DNA from: JAVJUV01 sp040220415
Lineage (GTDB): Bacteria > Pseudomonadota > Alphaproteobacteria > Rhodobacterales > Rhodobacteraceae
Length of the DNA stretch: 64,000 bases
NCBI GenBank assembly: GCA_040220415.1
Contig: JAVJUV010000046.1
Location: forward strand, 46,076 to 110,075
Reading direction: 5' to 3'
The number at the start of each line of letters is the position of its first letter. The stretch's first letter is position 1. Below, piece after piece: positions 16,682 through 25,008 of this stretch. Position numbers and translations under genes: made by a program. The notes under the pieces are model-generated. The model did not search any database, had not been told where the DNA came from, and worked only from the letters and a program-made list of their open reading frames with translations.

Positions 16682-16834
16682 ATGCTTCCCAAAGCCGAAC
16701 TGGAAGCGCTGAAACAGACGCCGGGGGTCGCGATCCTGCAGGCCGCCTCAAACGGTCGGGAATGCCGCATTGTCACCGACACACCCAGAGAAATCCCCGC
16801 AAAGGCGCGCAGGGTTGCCGCCGGGAGCAGATGA
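16682..16834 (+). CDS. 50-residue protein of unknown function
   Basis: The start is unusually well supported: AGGAGGG lies five bases before ATG 16682, 34 bases after the VOC stop. The product begins LPKAELEALKQTPGVAILQ, has one Cys (NGRECRIV) and ends basic (KARRVAAGSR). No family is recognised and there is no membrane segment. The good ribosome binding site and tight spacing argue for real translation; the short length leaves doubt. Confidence 0.5.
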   Translation: MLPKAELEALKQTPGVAILQAASNGRECRIVTDTPREIPAKARRVAAGSR

Positions 16835-16894
16835 CCTGACTTTCCAGCTTCACCGTGATTTCCCGGTTGGGGCGTCCGCGCGTCGGGCAGCGCC

Positions 16895-17929
16895 ATGACC
16901 TTCGCCGCAGAAAGCCTTCCCCTGCTGCTTGCGGTCTTCGCCCTGGCGTCTTTCGTCGTCGCCGTCGCCGGGGTCAGCCTGACCGTCAAGGCGGACCGTC
17001 TGGCGGATATCACCGGCATGGGCGAAGCGATTGCCGGCGCCGTCCTTCTCGGCATGGCGACCTCGCTTTCGGGCACCGTGGTCTCGGTAACGGCGGCCAT
17101 CGGGGACCAGCCCTCGCTGGCGTTTTCCAACGCGGTGGGCGGCATCTCTGCGCAGACGGCCTTTCTGGCACTGGCCGACATCACCTATCGCCGCGCCAAC
17201 CTTGAACACGCCTCGGCCGACCCGGCCAATCTCTACCAGGCCGCGCTTCTGACCCTGATGCTGGGCCTGCCGCTGGCGGCCTACGCGGGCCCCGAACTGG
17301 TGGTGTTCGGAATCCATCCCGTGACCCTCGTTCTGCCATGCGTCTACGTCGCCGGCGTGCGCATCGGGGCACGGGTCCGCGAAACGCCGATGTGGCGTCC
17401 CGTCTCGACGGCCCAGACCCGCACCGAGAAGCCCGACGAGGAGCCCGACATCGCAGGCAAGCTCTTGCCGCTGGCCGCGCAATTCGCGGCACTTGCCGTG
17501 GTGCTCGGGATCGCGGGCTGGGTGATCTCGAAAACCGGCACGCAGTTGTCGTTGCGCCTCGGGATCTCAGCAACGGCCGTGGGCGCGCTGATGACCGCCG
17601 TGGCGACATCCCTGCCGGAACTCATCACGACGCTTGCAGCGGTCCGGCGCGGCGCCATTCAGCTTGCGGTCGGCGGCATCATCGGCGGCAACAGTTTTGA
17701 CGTCCTGTTCCTCAGCGCCGCGGATGCGGGCTATGCCGGGGGATCGATCTATCACGCGATCACACGGGCGGACCTGTTCTGGATCGCCGTCGGCCTTCTG
17801 CTGAACAGCCTCCTTGCCATCGGCCTTGTCGTTCGACAAAGGCGGGGACCCGCCGGCATCGGCCTCGAAAGCGCGCTGATCCTGATCGTCTACGCCGGCG
17901 CGATCGCGCTGCAGGTCTCTATGCGCTAA
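16895..17929 (+). CDS. Ca2+:cation antiporter family membrane protein
   Basis: A 344-residue CaCA-type exchanger. The two inverted alpha repeats are visible: GEAIAGAVLLGMATSLSGTVVSVTAA near residue 45, and ISATAVGALMTAVATSLPELITTLAAV near residue 230, followed by GGIIGGNSFDVLF. The second repeat has the canonical ATSLPEL with the ion-binding Glu. In the first, the equivalent is ATSLSGT, which lacks the acidic residue found in most members, so ion selectivity may be altered. About ten hydrophobic segments are seen. It would exchange Ca2+ or another cation for Na+ or H+ at the inner membrane. Confidence 0.85.
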   Translation: MTFAAESLPLLLAVFALASFVVAVAGVSLTVKADRLADITGMGEAIAGAVLLGMATSLSGTVVSVTAAIGDQPSLAFSNAVGGISAQTAFLALADITYRRANLEHASADPANLYQAALLTLMLGLPLAAYAGPELVVFGIHPVTLVLPCVYVAGVRIGARVRETPMWRPVSTAQTRTEKPDEEPDIAGKLLPLAAQFAALAVVLGIAGWVISKTGTQLSLRLGISATAVGALMTAVATSLPELITTLAAVRRGAIQLAVGGIIGGNSFDVLFLSAADAGYAGGSIYHAITRADLFWIAVGLLLNSLLAIGLVVRQRRGPAGIGLESALILIVYAGAIALQVSMR

Positions 17930-17949
17930 CCTTTGCGGGCCCCTGGGCC

Positions 17950-17975
17950 GGAACCGACGATCGGGCCGGGGCGTT
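17950..17975 (+). promoter_or_regulatory. EcfG-type promoter before the split LigD operon
   Basis: GGAAC (17950-17954), 17 bases, CGTT (17972-17975): an exact consensus match, 107 bases before ATG 18082. It would place the whole PE-ligase-polymerase operon under the stress sigma factor. Confidence 0.7.
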
Positions 17976-18081
17976 GCTGACGCATGACCGACGTGCCGCT
18001 GCACCAGCCTTTCCGGTGGGCAAGGCGGCTTGACAGCCGGGGCGGCCCGGCAAGACTGATGCACCGGCTGGAGAAGGGCGC

Positions 18082-18675
18082 ATGACCGGCGAAACCCGTT
18101 CATATTCCGCCAAGCGGAACCTCGACAAAAGCGGCGAGCCCGCCGCCGATGGTCCGGCGCGCAGTCCTGGCGACGGCACGGCCTTCGTCATCCAGAAACA
18201 CGACGCCAGCACGCTGCATTACGATTTCCGGCTGGAGGTGGACGGCGTTCTGGCCAGCTGGGCCGTACCGAAGGGTCCCTCGACCGATCCGCGCGAGAAA
18301 CGTCTTGCCATCCGCACGGAAGATCACCCGCTGGACTACGCCGATTTCGAAGGCGTGATCCCGAAGGGCGAGTACGGCGCGGGCACCGTGCTGATCTGGG
18401 ACCGGGGCCGCTACGAGAACATCACCGAAAAGGACGACGGACTGCGCCCGATGGCGCAGGCGTTGAAGGAAGGCCACGTCCTTGTCCGCCTCGATGGCCG
18501 GAAACTGTCGGGCGGCTACGCCCTGCAACGAATCGACGACGACAAGGACCAGTGGCTCTTGATCAAGATGGATGACAATGACGCCGATGCGCGCCGCAAC
18601 CCGACCTCGACCGAACCATGCTCGGTCGCCTCGGGCCGCAGAATCGAAGAGATCACCGCAGAGGAATCACCATGA
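18082..18675 (+). CDS. Standalone LigD 3'-phosphoesterase (PE) domain protein
   Basis: A 197-residue enzyme that trims 3' ends (3'-ribonucleoside and 3'-phosphate removal) before end joining. The active-site residues described for Pseudomonas aeruginosa LigD PE (H42, H48, D50, R52, H84, Y88) all have counterparts here at a constant offset of two: H40, H46, D48, R50, H82, Y86 (QKHDASTLHYDFR, then DHPLDY). PKGEYGAGTV follows. Normally PE is fused to ligase and polymerase; here it is a separate gene whose stop overlaps the ligase start (ATGA). An EcfG-type promoter precedes it. Confidence 0.9.
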   Translation: MTGETRSYSAKRNLDKSGEPAADGPARSPGDGTAFVIQKHDASTLHYDFRLEVDGVLASWAVPKGPSTDPREKRLAIRTEDHPLDYADFEGVIPKGEYGAGTVLIWDRGRYENITEKDDGLRPMAQALKEGHVLVRLDGRKLSGGYALQRIDDDKDQWLLIKMDDNDADARRNPTSTEPCSVASGRRIEEITAEESP

Positions 18676-19664
18676 GCGGGTCGAGCCTGTCGCGCCTTCT
18701 TGCAGAGGCACCGAAAGCGGCCGCGCCCGAGTGGCTGGAGCCGATGCTGGCGGTTCTGACGGATGACCGGTTTTCCGATCCCGACTGGATCTTCGAGCGG
18801 AAACTCGACGGCGAGCGCATCCTCGCCTATCGCGACGGCGACCGGGTCCGCCTGATGACGCGCAACCGGAACGACGTGACCGCGACCTACCCGGAGCTTC
18901 GTGACGCGATCGCCGCGCAACCCGAACAGGATTTCGTCGCCGACGGCGAGGTGGTCGCCTTCGACGGAAAGCTGACCAGCTTTTCACGGCTTCAGGGACG
19001 GATGCAGATCGACGAAGCGGCGCGCGCCCGGGCCAGCGGCATTGCGGTGCATTTCTACCTCTTCGACCTGCTGCACCTCGACGGCCACGACCTGACGTCG
19101 CTTCCGCTTCGGCGGCGAAAATCGATCCTGTCCCGCACCCTTCGCTTCAACGATCCGCTTCGCTATTGTCCGCACCGGAACGAGACCGGCAAAGCCCGGT
19201 TCGACGAGGCCTGCGCCCGGGGATGGGAAGGGCTGATCGCCAAGGACGCGACCGCGCCCTATGTCCACGGACGGTCGCGCAAATGGCTGAAGTTCAAATG
19301 CAGCCACGGCCAGGAATTCGTGATCGGCGGCTTTACACGGCCGTCCGGTGCGCGCGAAGGCTTCGGCGCGCTGCTTCTCGGCTATCACGAGGACGACAGG
19401 CTGCGTTATGCCGGAAAGGTCGGCACCGGTTTCGACGACGACTTCCTCGTGTCCTTCCGCAAGACGCTGCAGGCACGGCGGCGCGAGACCCCGCCGTTCT
19501 ACGACAAGGTCCAGGAGGACGCCATCTGGGTCAGGCCCGACCTCGTGGCCGAGATCGGCTTTACCGAGTGGACCGGCGCCGGCAAGCTGCGCCACCCGCG
19601 CTTTCTTGGCCTGCGCCGCGACAAGCCGGCGGGCGACGTCATCCGCGAGGAGGCCGCATCATGA
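18672..19664 (+). CDS. ligD: ATP-dependent DNA ligase, LigD ligase domain
   Basis: A 330-residue ATP-dependent ligase. Motif I is FERKLDGER with K44 as the adenylated Lys; motif III is FYLFDLLHLDG, motif IV WEGLIAKD and motif V RKWLKFK. The OB-fold domain follows, with GFGALLLGYHEDDRLRYAGKVGTGF and WVRPDLVAEIGFTEWT. It matches the LigD-type ligase module, not replicative LigA (NAD-dependent). Its ATG overlaps the stop of the PE gene and its own stop overlaps the polymerase ATG, so translation of all three is probably coupled. The role is sealing in end joining; Ku is not in the window. Confidence 0.92.
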   Translation: MSGSSLSRLLAEAPKAAAPEWLEPMLAVLTDDRFSDPDWIFERKLDGERILAYRDGDRVRLMTRNRNDVTATYPELRDAIAAQPEQDFVADGEVVAFDGKLTSFSRLQGRMQIDEAARARASGIAVHFYLFDLLHLDGHDLTSLPLRRRKSILSRTLRFNDPLRYCPHRNETGKARFDEACARGWEGLIAKDATAPYVHGRSRKWLKFKCSHGQEFVIGGFTRPSGAREGFGALLLGYHEDDRLRYAGKVGTGFDDDFLVSFRKTLQARRRETPPFYDKVQEDAIWVRPDLVAEIGFTEWTGAGKLRHPRFLGLRRDKPAGDVIREEAAS

Positions 19665-20557
19665 GCGTCGCGACGATCGATGCAGGGGGCCGACAGGTCG
19701 AGATCTCCAACCCCGACAAGGTGCTGTTCCCGGGCGAGGGGATCACCAAGCGCGACCTGGCCGGGTATTATGCGCGGATCGCCGCGACGGCCCTGCCCCA
19801 CTACCGCGACAGACCGCTTACGATGCAGCGTTTTCCCGACGGGATCGACGCCGGCGGTTTCTTTCAGAAGAACGTGCCGGACCATTTCCCGGATTGGATC
19901 GAACGGGTGGAGTTGCCGAAAAAGGACGGCACCGTCACCCATGCATTGGCGAACGAGGCGGCCGTGCTGGTGTATCTGGCCGATCAGGGATGCATCACGC
20001 CGCACCTCTCGCTGGCCCGCGCCGGCACGCCGGCGCACCCCGACAGGCTGATCTTCGACCTCGATCCGTCGGACGACGATTTCGGCAAGGTGCAGGAGGT
20101 GGCGCGCGCGGTGAAACAGGCGCTCGATGCGCGGGACCTGCCAAGCTTCGTGGCCGCGACCGGCTCGCGCGGGCTGCATATCGTCCTTGCACTCGACGGC
20201 TCGGCCCACGTCGACGACCTGCGCCCCTTCGCGCGTCGGCTGGCCGGCGAGGTAGCCGGGGCGCTACCGGCGGTCGCGACGACCGAACAGCGCAAGGACA
20301 AGCGCGGCGACCGCGTCCTGATCGACACCTTCCGCACCGCCTACGGGCAGACCGCCGTCGCGCCCTACGCGGTGCGCGCCCGTCCCGGCGCACCTGTGGC
20401 GACGCCCCTGCGCTGGGACGAGGCCTTCACCTCGGACCTCACCCCCGACCGCTACGACATCACCTCGATCTTCCGCCGCCTCGGTCAGATGCCGGACCCC
20501 TGGTCGGCGCTTGGCGAAGACCCGATCAGGGCGACCGGGCTTACCGGCGGCACCTGA
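19661..20557 (+). CDS. ligD: LigD-type primase-polymerase domain protein
   Basis: A 298-residue archaeo-eukaryotic primase-type polymerase of the LigD POL group. It begins with VEISNPDKVLFPGEGITKRDLAGYY, has MQRFPDGIDAGGFFQKN, the catalytic DxD in IFDLDPSDDDF (D133, D135), SRGLHIVL and the basic block EQRKDKRGDRVLIDTFRTAYGQTAVAPYAVR. It fills gaps, often with ribonucleotides, at breaks held by Ku. The start codon overlaps the ligase stop (ATGA). The order PE, ligase, polymerase equals the domain order of Pseudomonas-type fused LigD. Confidence 0.92.
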   Translation: MSVATIDAGGRQVEISNPDKVLFPGEGITKRDLAGYYARIAATALPHYRDRPLTMQRFPDGIDAGGFFQKNVPDHFPDWIERVELPKKDGTVTHALANEAAVLVYLADQGCITPHLSLARAGTPAHPDRLIFDLDPSDDDFGKVQEVARAVKQALDARDLPSFVAATGSRGLHIVLALDGSAHVDDLRPFARRLAGEVAGALPAVATTEQRKDKRGDRVLIDTFRTAYGQTAVAPYAVRARPGAPVATPLRWDEAFTSDLTPDRYDITSIFRRLGQMPDPWSALGEDPIRATGLTGGT

Positions 20558-20717
20558 CCCCCGCAGCGCGCCTTCGTGGCTCGCGGCAGTCGCATCCGCC
20601 GCGTCGCGGATTTCCGCCCCTGCCCGCAGCGGAACCCCAGCTTGACGCGTTGATCCCATGAGCCGCGCATCTCTGCCTCGCGCGGCGGATGCAACCTGCC
20701 AGGACAGGAGGAAAGCC

Positions 20718-21080
20718 ATGATCGAGATCCAGCACGCTCCGTCAGAAAACCTGGTCACGATCCGCGCCAGCGGCCAACTGACCACGATCGATTACGACCG
20801 CACGATCCCCGAACTCGAAGAGGCGATCCGAAAGGCGGACGGGTCGCTGAATGCCGTCATCCACGTGGAAGCCCTGAAGGGGGCCGAATTTGGCGCGCTC
20901 TGGAAAGACCTGAAATTCGATGTCGAGCACCTGAACGACTTCCGCCGCATCGCGGTGGTCGGCGAAGGAAAGCTGCAAGAGGTCGGAACCCGGGCCTCGG
21001 GCCTTCTGACCGGCGCGAAAGTCGAATTCTTCAAGCCCGATGCCTCCGACGAGGCACGGCGCTGGGCCGCGGCAGCCTAG
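20718..21080 (+). CDS. STAS/SpoIIAA-like domain protein
   Basis: A 120-residue protein of the SpoIIAA-like (STAS/SEC14-type) group: MIEIQHAPSENLVTIRASGQLTTIDYDRTIPELEEAI, then AVIHVEALKGAEFGALWKDLKFDVEHLNDFRRIAVVGEGKLQEVG and VEFFKPDASDEARRW. Members are small soluble proteins of poorly known role, often stress-linked. AGGAGG lies seven bases before ATG 20718. The upstream GGAAC at 20631 is followed by CGTT at 12 bases only, so I do not call a promoter there. Confidence 0.8.
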   Translation: MIEIQHAPSENLVTIRASGQLTTIDYDRTIPELEEAIRKADGSLNAVIHVEALKGAEFGALWKDLKFDVEHLNDFRRIAVVGEGKLQEVGTRASGLLTGAKVEFFKPDASDEARRWAAAA

Positions 21081-21091
21081 CCGGCCGATCG

Positions 21092-21117
21092 GGAACCTCC
21101 GATGGGCCTTGTGCGTT
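21092..21117 (+). promoter_or_regulatory. EcfG-type promoter before the 2-oxoacid dehydrogenase operon
   Basis: GGAAC (21092-21096), 17 bases, CGTT (21114-21117): an exact consensus match 78 bases before the TTG start at 21195. It probably drives E1a, E1b, E2, the cupin, rhodanese and glutamate dehydrogenase genes as one transcript. Confidence 0.7.
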
Positions 21118-21194
21118 GACCTGTCATCGAAGACCGCAGACCGGTCCGGAAGGAAGATCTGCAACCGACTGCCGAAATTCCAGGGAGAAGTCCC

Positions 21195-22298
21195 TTGCCA
21201 AAGCACCTTGAATGCCCAGCACCAGACATCTTGCCCCACCGGGTTCTCGACGCCGACGGAACCCCGGTCGAGGGGCGGATCGCGGAAGAAGAAGACGTCG
21301 CGTTCCTTGAAGACGCGTTCAAGGCGATGGTCCGTGCGCGCCGCTTCGACGAGCGGCTGCTCAATCTGCAGCGCCAGGGCGCCGTCGGCACCTTCGCACC
21401 GGTCAAGGGACAGGAGGCCGCGCAGATCGGCGCGGCGTCGGCCCTGCGCCAGGACGACTGGTTCGTGCCCTCGTTCCGCGAAAAGGCCGCCGCGCTCTTG
21501 TTGGGGGCGGACATGGCCGATCTCTTCACTGTCACAGCTGGTTGGAACGAAGGGCTTGCCACCCGGCAAGGAGACCGCCGCCTTCCCGAGACCGTGCCGG
21601 TCTCGTCGCAGTTGCCGCTGGCGGCAGGCATCGCCTACGCGGGCCGCCAGCGCGGCGAAGATTCCGTCGTCATGACCTTTTTCGGTGACGGCGCAACCTC
21701 GTCCGGGGATTTCCACGAGGCGATGAATTTCGCCGCGGTCCTGCGCGCGCCGGTGGTCTTCGTCTGCCAGAACAACGGCTGGGCGATCTCGACGCCGCGC
21801 TCGGCCCAGACAGCCTCCGGCACCCTTGCCCAGAAGGCGCACGCCTACGGCATGGCATCGGCCCAGGTCGACGGCAACGACGTTCTCGCGGTCCGCGAGG
21901 TTGCCGAGGAAGCGGTCGCCCGGGCCCGCAAGGACGGAAAGCCGGCGATGATCGAGGCCCTGACCTACCGCATGCAGGTGCACACGACGGCCGACGACCC
22001 CGACCGCTACCGCGACGACGAGGACACCGAGGCCTGGCGCGAGCGCGATCCGATCGAGAGGGTCGGCAAGTTTCTCAGATCGCGTCAGCAACTCGACGAT
22101 GCGATGTCCGAGTCGCTCGAAGAGCAGATCCGGGAAGAAATCGAGACGGCATGGAGCACGGCGAAGTCGCGCATCGACGAGCTGGAAAAGGCTTCGGGCA
22201 CAAGCATCTTCGACCACATCTTCGACAAGCCGACAAAACCCCTGCGGCGCCAACGCGCCCGGTTTTCCGAACTTGAAGAGGCACTCTCAGATGGCTGA
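21195..22298 (+). CDS. pdhA: 2-oxoacid (pyruvate-type) dehydrogenase E1 alpha subunit
   Basis: A 367-residue thiamine-diphosphate subunit that decarboxylates a 2-oxoacid, most likely pyruvate. The TPP fold is seen in FFGDGATSSGDFHEAMNFA (GDG 164-166) and CQNNGWAIS (NN 193-194), with the HTTADDPDRYR loop near the end of the domain. The N-terminal block FDERLLNLQRQGAVGTFAPVKGQEAAQIG and the overall style look to me closer to Gram-positive or haloarchaeal PdhA than to the usual alphaproteobacterial one. It starts with TTG 21195, supported by GGGAGAAG four bases upstream; there is no ATG until residue 45. It overlaps the E1 beta gene by eight bases. Confidence 0.86.
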   Translation: MPKHLECPAPDILPHRVLDADGTPVEGRIAEEEDVAFLEDAFKAMVRARRFDERLLNLQRQGAVGTFAPVKGQEAAQIGAASALRQDDWFVPSFREKAAALLLGADMADLFTVTAGWNEGLATRQGDRRLPETVPVSSQLPLAAGIAYAGRQRGEDSVVMTFFGDGATSSGDFHEAMNFAAVLRAPVVFVCQNNGWAISTPRSAQTASGTLAQKAHAYGMASAQVDGNDVLAVREVAEEAVARARKDGKPAMIEALTYRMQVHTTADDPDRYRDDEDTEAWRERDPIERVGKFLRSRQQLDDAMSESLEEQIREEIETAWSTAKSRIDELEKASGTSIFDHIFDKPTKPLRRQRARFSELEEALSDG

Positions 22299-23280
22299 AG
22301 ACGGCGAAACGCTGACGATGGTCCAGGCCATCAACAAGGCTCTCTACGAGGCTATGGACGACGACGGGTCCGTCGCCGTGATCGGCGAGGACGTGGGCGT
22401 CAACGGCGGCGTCTTCCGCGTCACCGAGGGGCTTCTGGACCGGTTCGGCGAAGGCCGCGTGATCGATGCGCCGCTAGCCGAGTCGGGCATCGTCGGCTTC
22501 TCGATCGGCATGGCGATGAACGGCATGAAACCGGTTGCCGAGATGCAGTTCTCGGGCTTCAGCTACTACGCACTTGCCCAGATCGAGAACCACGCGGCGC
22601 GCATACGCTGGCGGACCCGCGGCGCGCACAGCGCCCCGATGGTGATCCGCATGCCCTATGGGGCCGGCGTGCACGCGCTCGAGCACCATTCCGAAAGCCG
22701 GGAAGCGTTCTTCGCGCACATGCCGGGGATCAAGACCGTCATTCCCGCGACACCGGCCAGGGCGCACGCCCTGATCCACGCCGCGATCCGCGACCCTGAC
22801 CCGGTCATCGTCATGGAACCGAAAGCGGTCTACCGGACGATCCGGGAAACCGTCGATGGCGACGCGGAACCCGCCGAAATCGGCTCGGCGCGCGTCGTCC
22901 GGCGCGGGGACGCGCTTACCATCGTGTCCTACGGTGCGATGCTGCACCGCGCGCTCGAAGCCGCCGAGACCCTTGCCGCCGACGACATCCACGCCGAGGT
23001 CATCGATATCGAGACGGTCGCACCGCTCGACGCCGACAGGATCGCCGCATCCGTCGAGAAGACGGGACGCCTGCTCATCGTGAACGAAGCGCCGCCCAGC
23101 TACGGCCCCGCCGGCGAGATCGGCATGCGCGCGATCGAGGAGGCTTTCTATTCCCTGCGCGTCCCGATCCGCAGGGTATGCGGCTGGGACGTCCACGTCC
23201 CGTTTTATGCCCGCGAGCAGGCCTATCTGCCCTCCGCCGCGCGGATCGCGGCGGCGGCACGCGAGATGACGAAGGAATAG
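22291..23280 (+). CDS. pdhB: 2-oxoacid dehydrogenase E1 beta subunit
   Basis: A 329-residue partner of E1 alpha. It contains the transketolase-type beta-subunit blocks LTMVQAINKALYEAMDDDGSV, VIGEDVGVNGGVFRVTEGL, DAPLAESGIVGFSIGMAMNG, HHSESREAFFAHMPGIKTV and DIETVAPLDADRI. The alpha and beta subunits form the a2b2 E1 of branched-chain-type or Gram-positive-type complexes. ATG 22291 lies inside the end of the alpha gene, so translation is coupled. It carries no lipoyl domain, unlike the PdhB of many alphaproteobacteria, which has an N-terminal one. Confidence 0.88.
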   Translation: MAEDGETLTMVQAINKALYEAMDDDGSVAVIGEDVGVNGGVFRVTEGLLDRFGEGRVIDAPLAESGIVGFSIGMAMNGMKPVAEMQFSGFSYYALAQIENHAARIRWRTRGAHSAPMVIRMPYGAGVHALEHHSESREAFFAHMPGIKTVIPATPARAHALIHAAIRDPDPVIVMEPKAVYRTIRETVDGDAEPAEIGSARVVRRGDALTIVSYGAMLHRALEAAETLAADDIHAEVIDIETVAPLDADRIAASVEKTGRLLIVNEAPPSYGPAGEIGMRAIEEAFYSLRVPIRRVCGWDVHVPFYAREQAYLPSAARIAAAAREMTKE

Positions 23281-23289
23281 CGAGGAACG

Positions 23290-24618
23290 ATGAAACGGGA
23301 ATTCAAACTTCAGGATCCGGGCGAAGGCATCCACGAGGTGGACGTGCTCGAAGTGCTTGTCTCCGAGGGAGACGAAATCTCCGAAGGGCAGGACGTGCTG
23401 GTGGTCGAATCCGACAAGGCGGCCGTCGAGTTGCCGTCGCCATTCGATGGCAAGGTCGCCGAAATCCGCGTCTCGGTGGACGACACCGCAACGGTCGGCG
23501 ACGTGCTGCTTGTCGTCGAGGACGGAGAAGATGGCGGCGAAGACGACCAGCGTGAAGGGTCGGAGGCCAACGATAAGCCTGCCGCGGAAGAGGCGAAGGA
23601 GAGCGGCGAAAACTCCGAAACCCGTCGGCCGGAAAGCAGGGATGCGACGGCGGCCAACCAGGACAGTTCGCCCGAACCTGAATCCGAACCGCGCGACAAG
23701 GACACGGAAGACGAGAAAGACCGGTTCGCCGTCAAGGCCTCTCCCGCCGCCAGGAAGGAAGCCGCCAACCTCGGCATCGACATCGCCGACGTTCGGCCGA
23801 CGGGATCGGACGGACAGGTCACGCGGGACGACGTGCGCGCAGCGGCGGACGACCAGCAATCCGACGACGACCGGCCCGACGACACAGACCGCGACCGCGA
23901 CGAATTCGGACCTGTCGAACGCCGCGCGATCCACTCTGTCCGGGCCGCGACCGCCCGCGCGATGTCGCGCTCGTGGCGCGAGATACCCCATGCGGTTCAC
24001 GAGGATATCGCCGACATCACCGAGCTTGAACGCTGGCGCCGCCGGGCGCGATCCGAAGGCAGCGGCGTCTCGCTGACAGCCATCGCGATCAAGGCCGTGG
24101 CGACGATCCTGGAAGACGAACCCAGGTTCAACGCCACCTACGATGCCGATAATCGCGAGATCGTCGAGCGCCGCTATTACAACGTGAACGTCGCAGTCGC
24201 GACCGATCACGGTCTGGTGACGCCCGTCGTCACGGAGGCCAACGAGAAGACGATCGCCCAGATCGACGAGGAACTTGCCGGGCTGGCGGAAAAGGCCCGC
24301 GACCGGCGCCTGAAGAAGCCCGACGTCTCCGGCGGCACCTTCACCGTGACGAATATCGGCGCGCTTCGAGGGCGCGGGCTTTTCCCGATCATCAACCCGC
24401 CCCAGACGGCGATCCTGGGGCTGGCGCGGGCTGCGCTGCAACCCGTGGTGACCAGCGATCCGGATGACGCCGGATCGCCCGAGATTGCCGCAAGGATGAT
24501 CCTGCCGATGGCGCTTTCCTTCGACCACCGCGTGCTCGACGGGGCCGACGCCGCCAGGTTCGCAAAAAACTTCGCGGCACTGCTGAGCGACCCGCTGACG
24601 CTTGCGCTGGATACCTGA
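23290..24618 (+). CDS. pdhC: 2-oxoacid dehydrogenase E2 (dihydrolipoamide acyltransferase)
   Basis: A 442-residue core enzyme. There is one lipoyl domain with VVESDKAAVELPS (lipoyl Lys 43), then a long acidic linker from about 77 to 145 rich in Glu and Asp. The peripheral-subunit-binding domain follows (KASPAARKEAANLGIDIADVRPTG), then a second acidic linker, then the catalytic domain ending with SFDHRVLDGADAARF (H413, D417). The linkers are strikingly acidic rather than the usual Ala/Pro type, a habit of salt-adapted proteins. No E3 gene lies in the cluster, so dihydrolipoamide dehydrogenase must come from elsewhere. Confidence 0.88.
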   Translation: MKREFKLQDPGEGIHEVDVLEVLVSEGDEISEGQDVLVVESDKAAVELPSPFDGKVAEIRVSVDDTATVGDVLLVVEDGEDGGEDDQREGSEANDKPAAEEAKESGENSETRRPESRDATAANQDSSPEPESEPRDKDTEDEKDRFAVKASPAARKEAANLGIDIADVRPTGSDGQVTRDDVRAAADDQQSDDDRPDDTDRDRDEFGPVERRAIHSVRAATARAMSRSWREIPHAVHEDIADITELERWRRRARSEGSGVSLTAIAIKAVATILEDEPRFNATYDADNREIVERRYYNVNVAVATDHGLVTPVVTEANEKTIAQIDEELAGLAEKARDRRLKKPDVSGGTFTVTNIGALRGRGLFPIINPPQTAILGLARAALQPVVTSDPDDAGSPEIAARMILPMALSFDHRVLDGADAARFAKNFAALLSDPLTLALDT

Positions 24619-24645
24619 AACCCCACCAGAACAGGAGACGAAGAC

Positions 24646-24987
24646 ATGACCACCGACACGACGATCAAGAAAGTTCAATCAAAGCATTCGCCACATGGCG
24701 AGATGGGCCAGAAATACCTGGTCGCGGGCAAGCGCCTCTCGATGCGGCTTTGGGAAGCCGTCCCCACGGGAGAAGCGTCAAAGCCCTACAGCCACCGCGA
24801 CTATGAAACCGTCGGCTACGCCATCAAGGGCAAGGCCCGGCTGGAACTCGAAGGCCAGGAAATCACGCTTGAGCCCGGCGATTGCTGGCTGGTCCCGGCT
24901 GGGGCCGAGCATCTCTATCACATCGACGAGCCGTTCACCGCCGTCGAGGCGACCGCGCCGCCGGCGGAAATCCGGCGCGACGACTAG
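24646..24987 (+). CDS. Single-domain cupin protein
   Basis: A 113-residue beta-barrel protein. The cupin motifs are PYSHRDYETVGYAIKGKARLELEG and LEPGDCWLVPAGAEHLYHIDEP. The His residues of SHRDYE and AEHLYH are likely metal ligands. AGGAGAC lies seven bases before ATG 24646, 28 bases after the E2 stop. Function unknown; cupins of this size may bind small metabolites or act as sensors. It probably belongs to the dehydrogenase operon. Confidence 0.82.
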   Translation: MTTDTTIKKVQSKHSPHGEMGQKYLVAGKRLSMRLWEAVPTGEASKPYSHRDYETVGYAIKGKARLELEGQEITLEPGDCWLVPAGAEHLYHIDEPFTAVEATAPPAEIRRDD

Positions 24988-25008
24988 GCAAAGGAAAGGA
25001 GCGACGAG

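Noticed and set aside
20631..20651. GGAAC followed by CGTT before the STAS gene
   Set aside because: The spacer is 12 bases, too short for an EcfG-type promoter, so it was not counted.
18082..21080. Ku gene expected near the LigD genes
   Set aside because: No frame around the operon reads as Ku; the downstream gene is a STAS-type protein. Ku must be elsewhere or absent.
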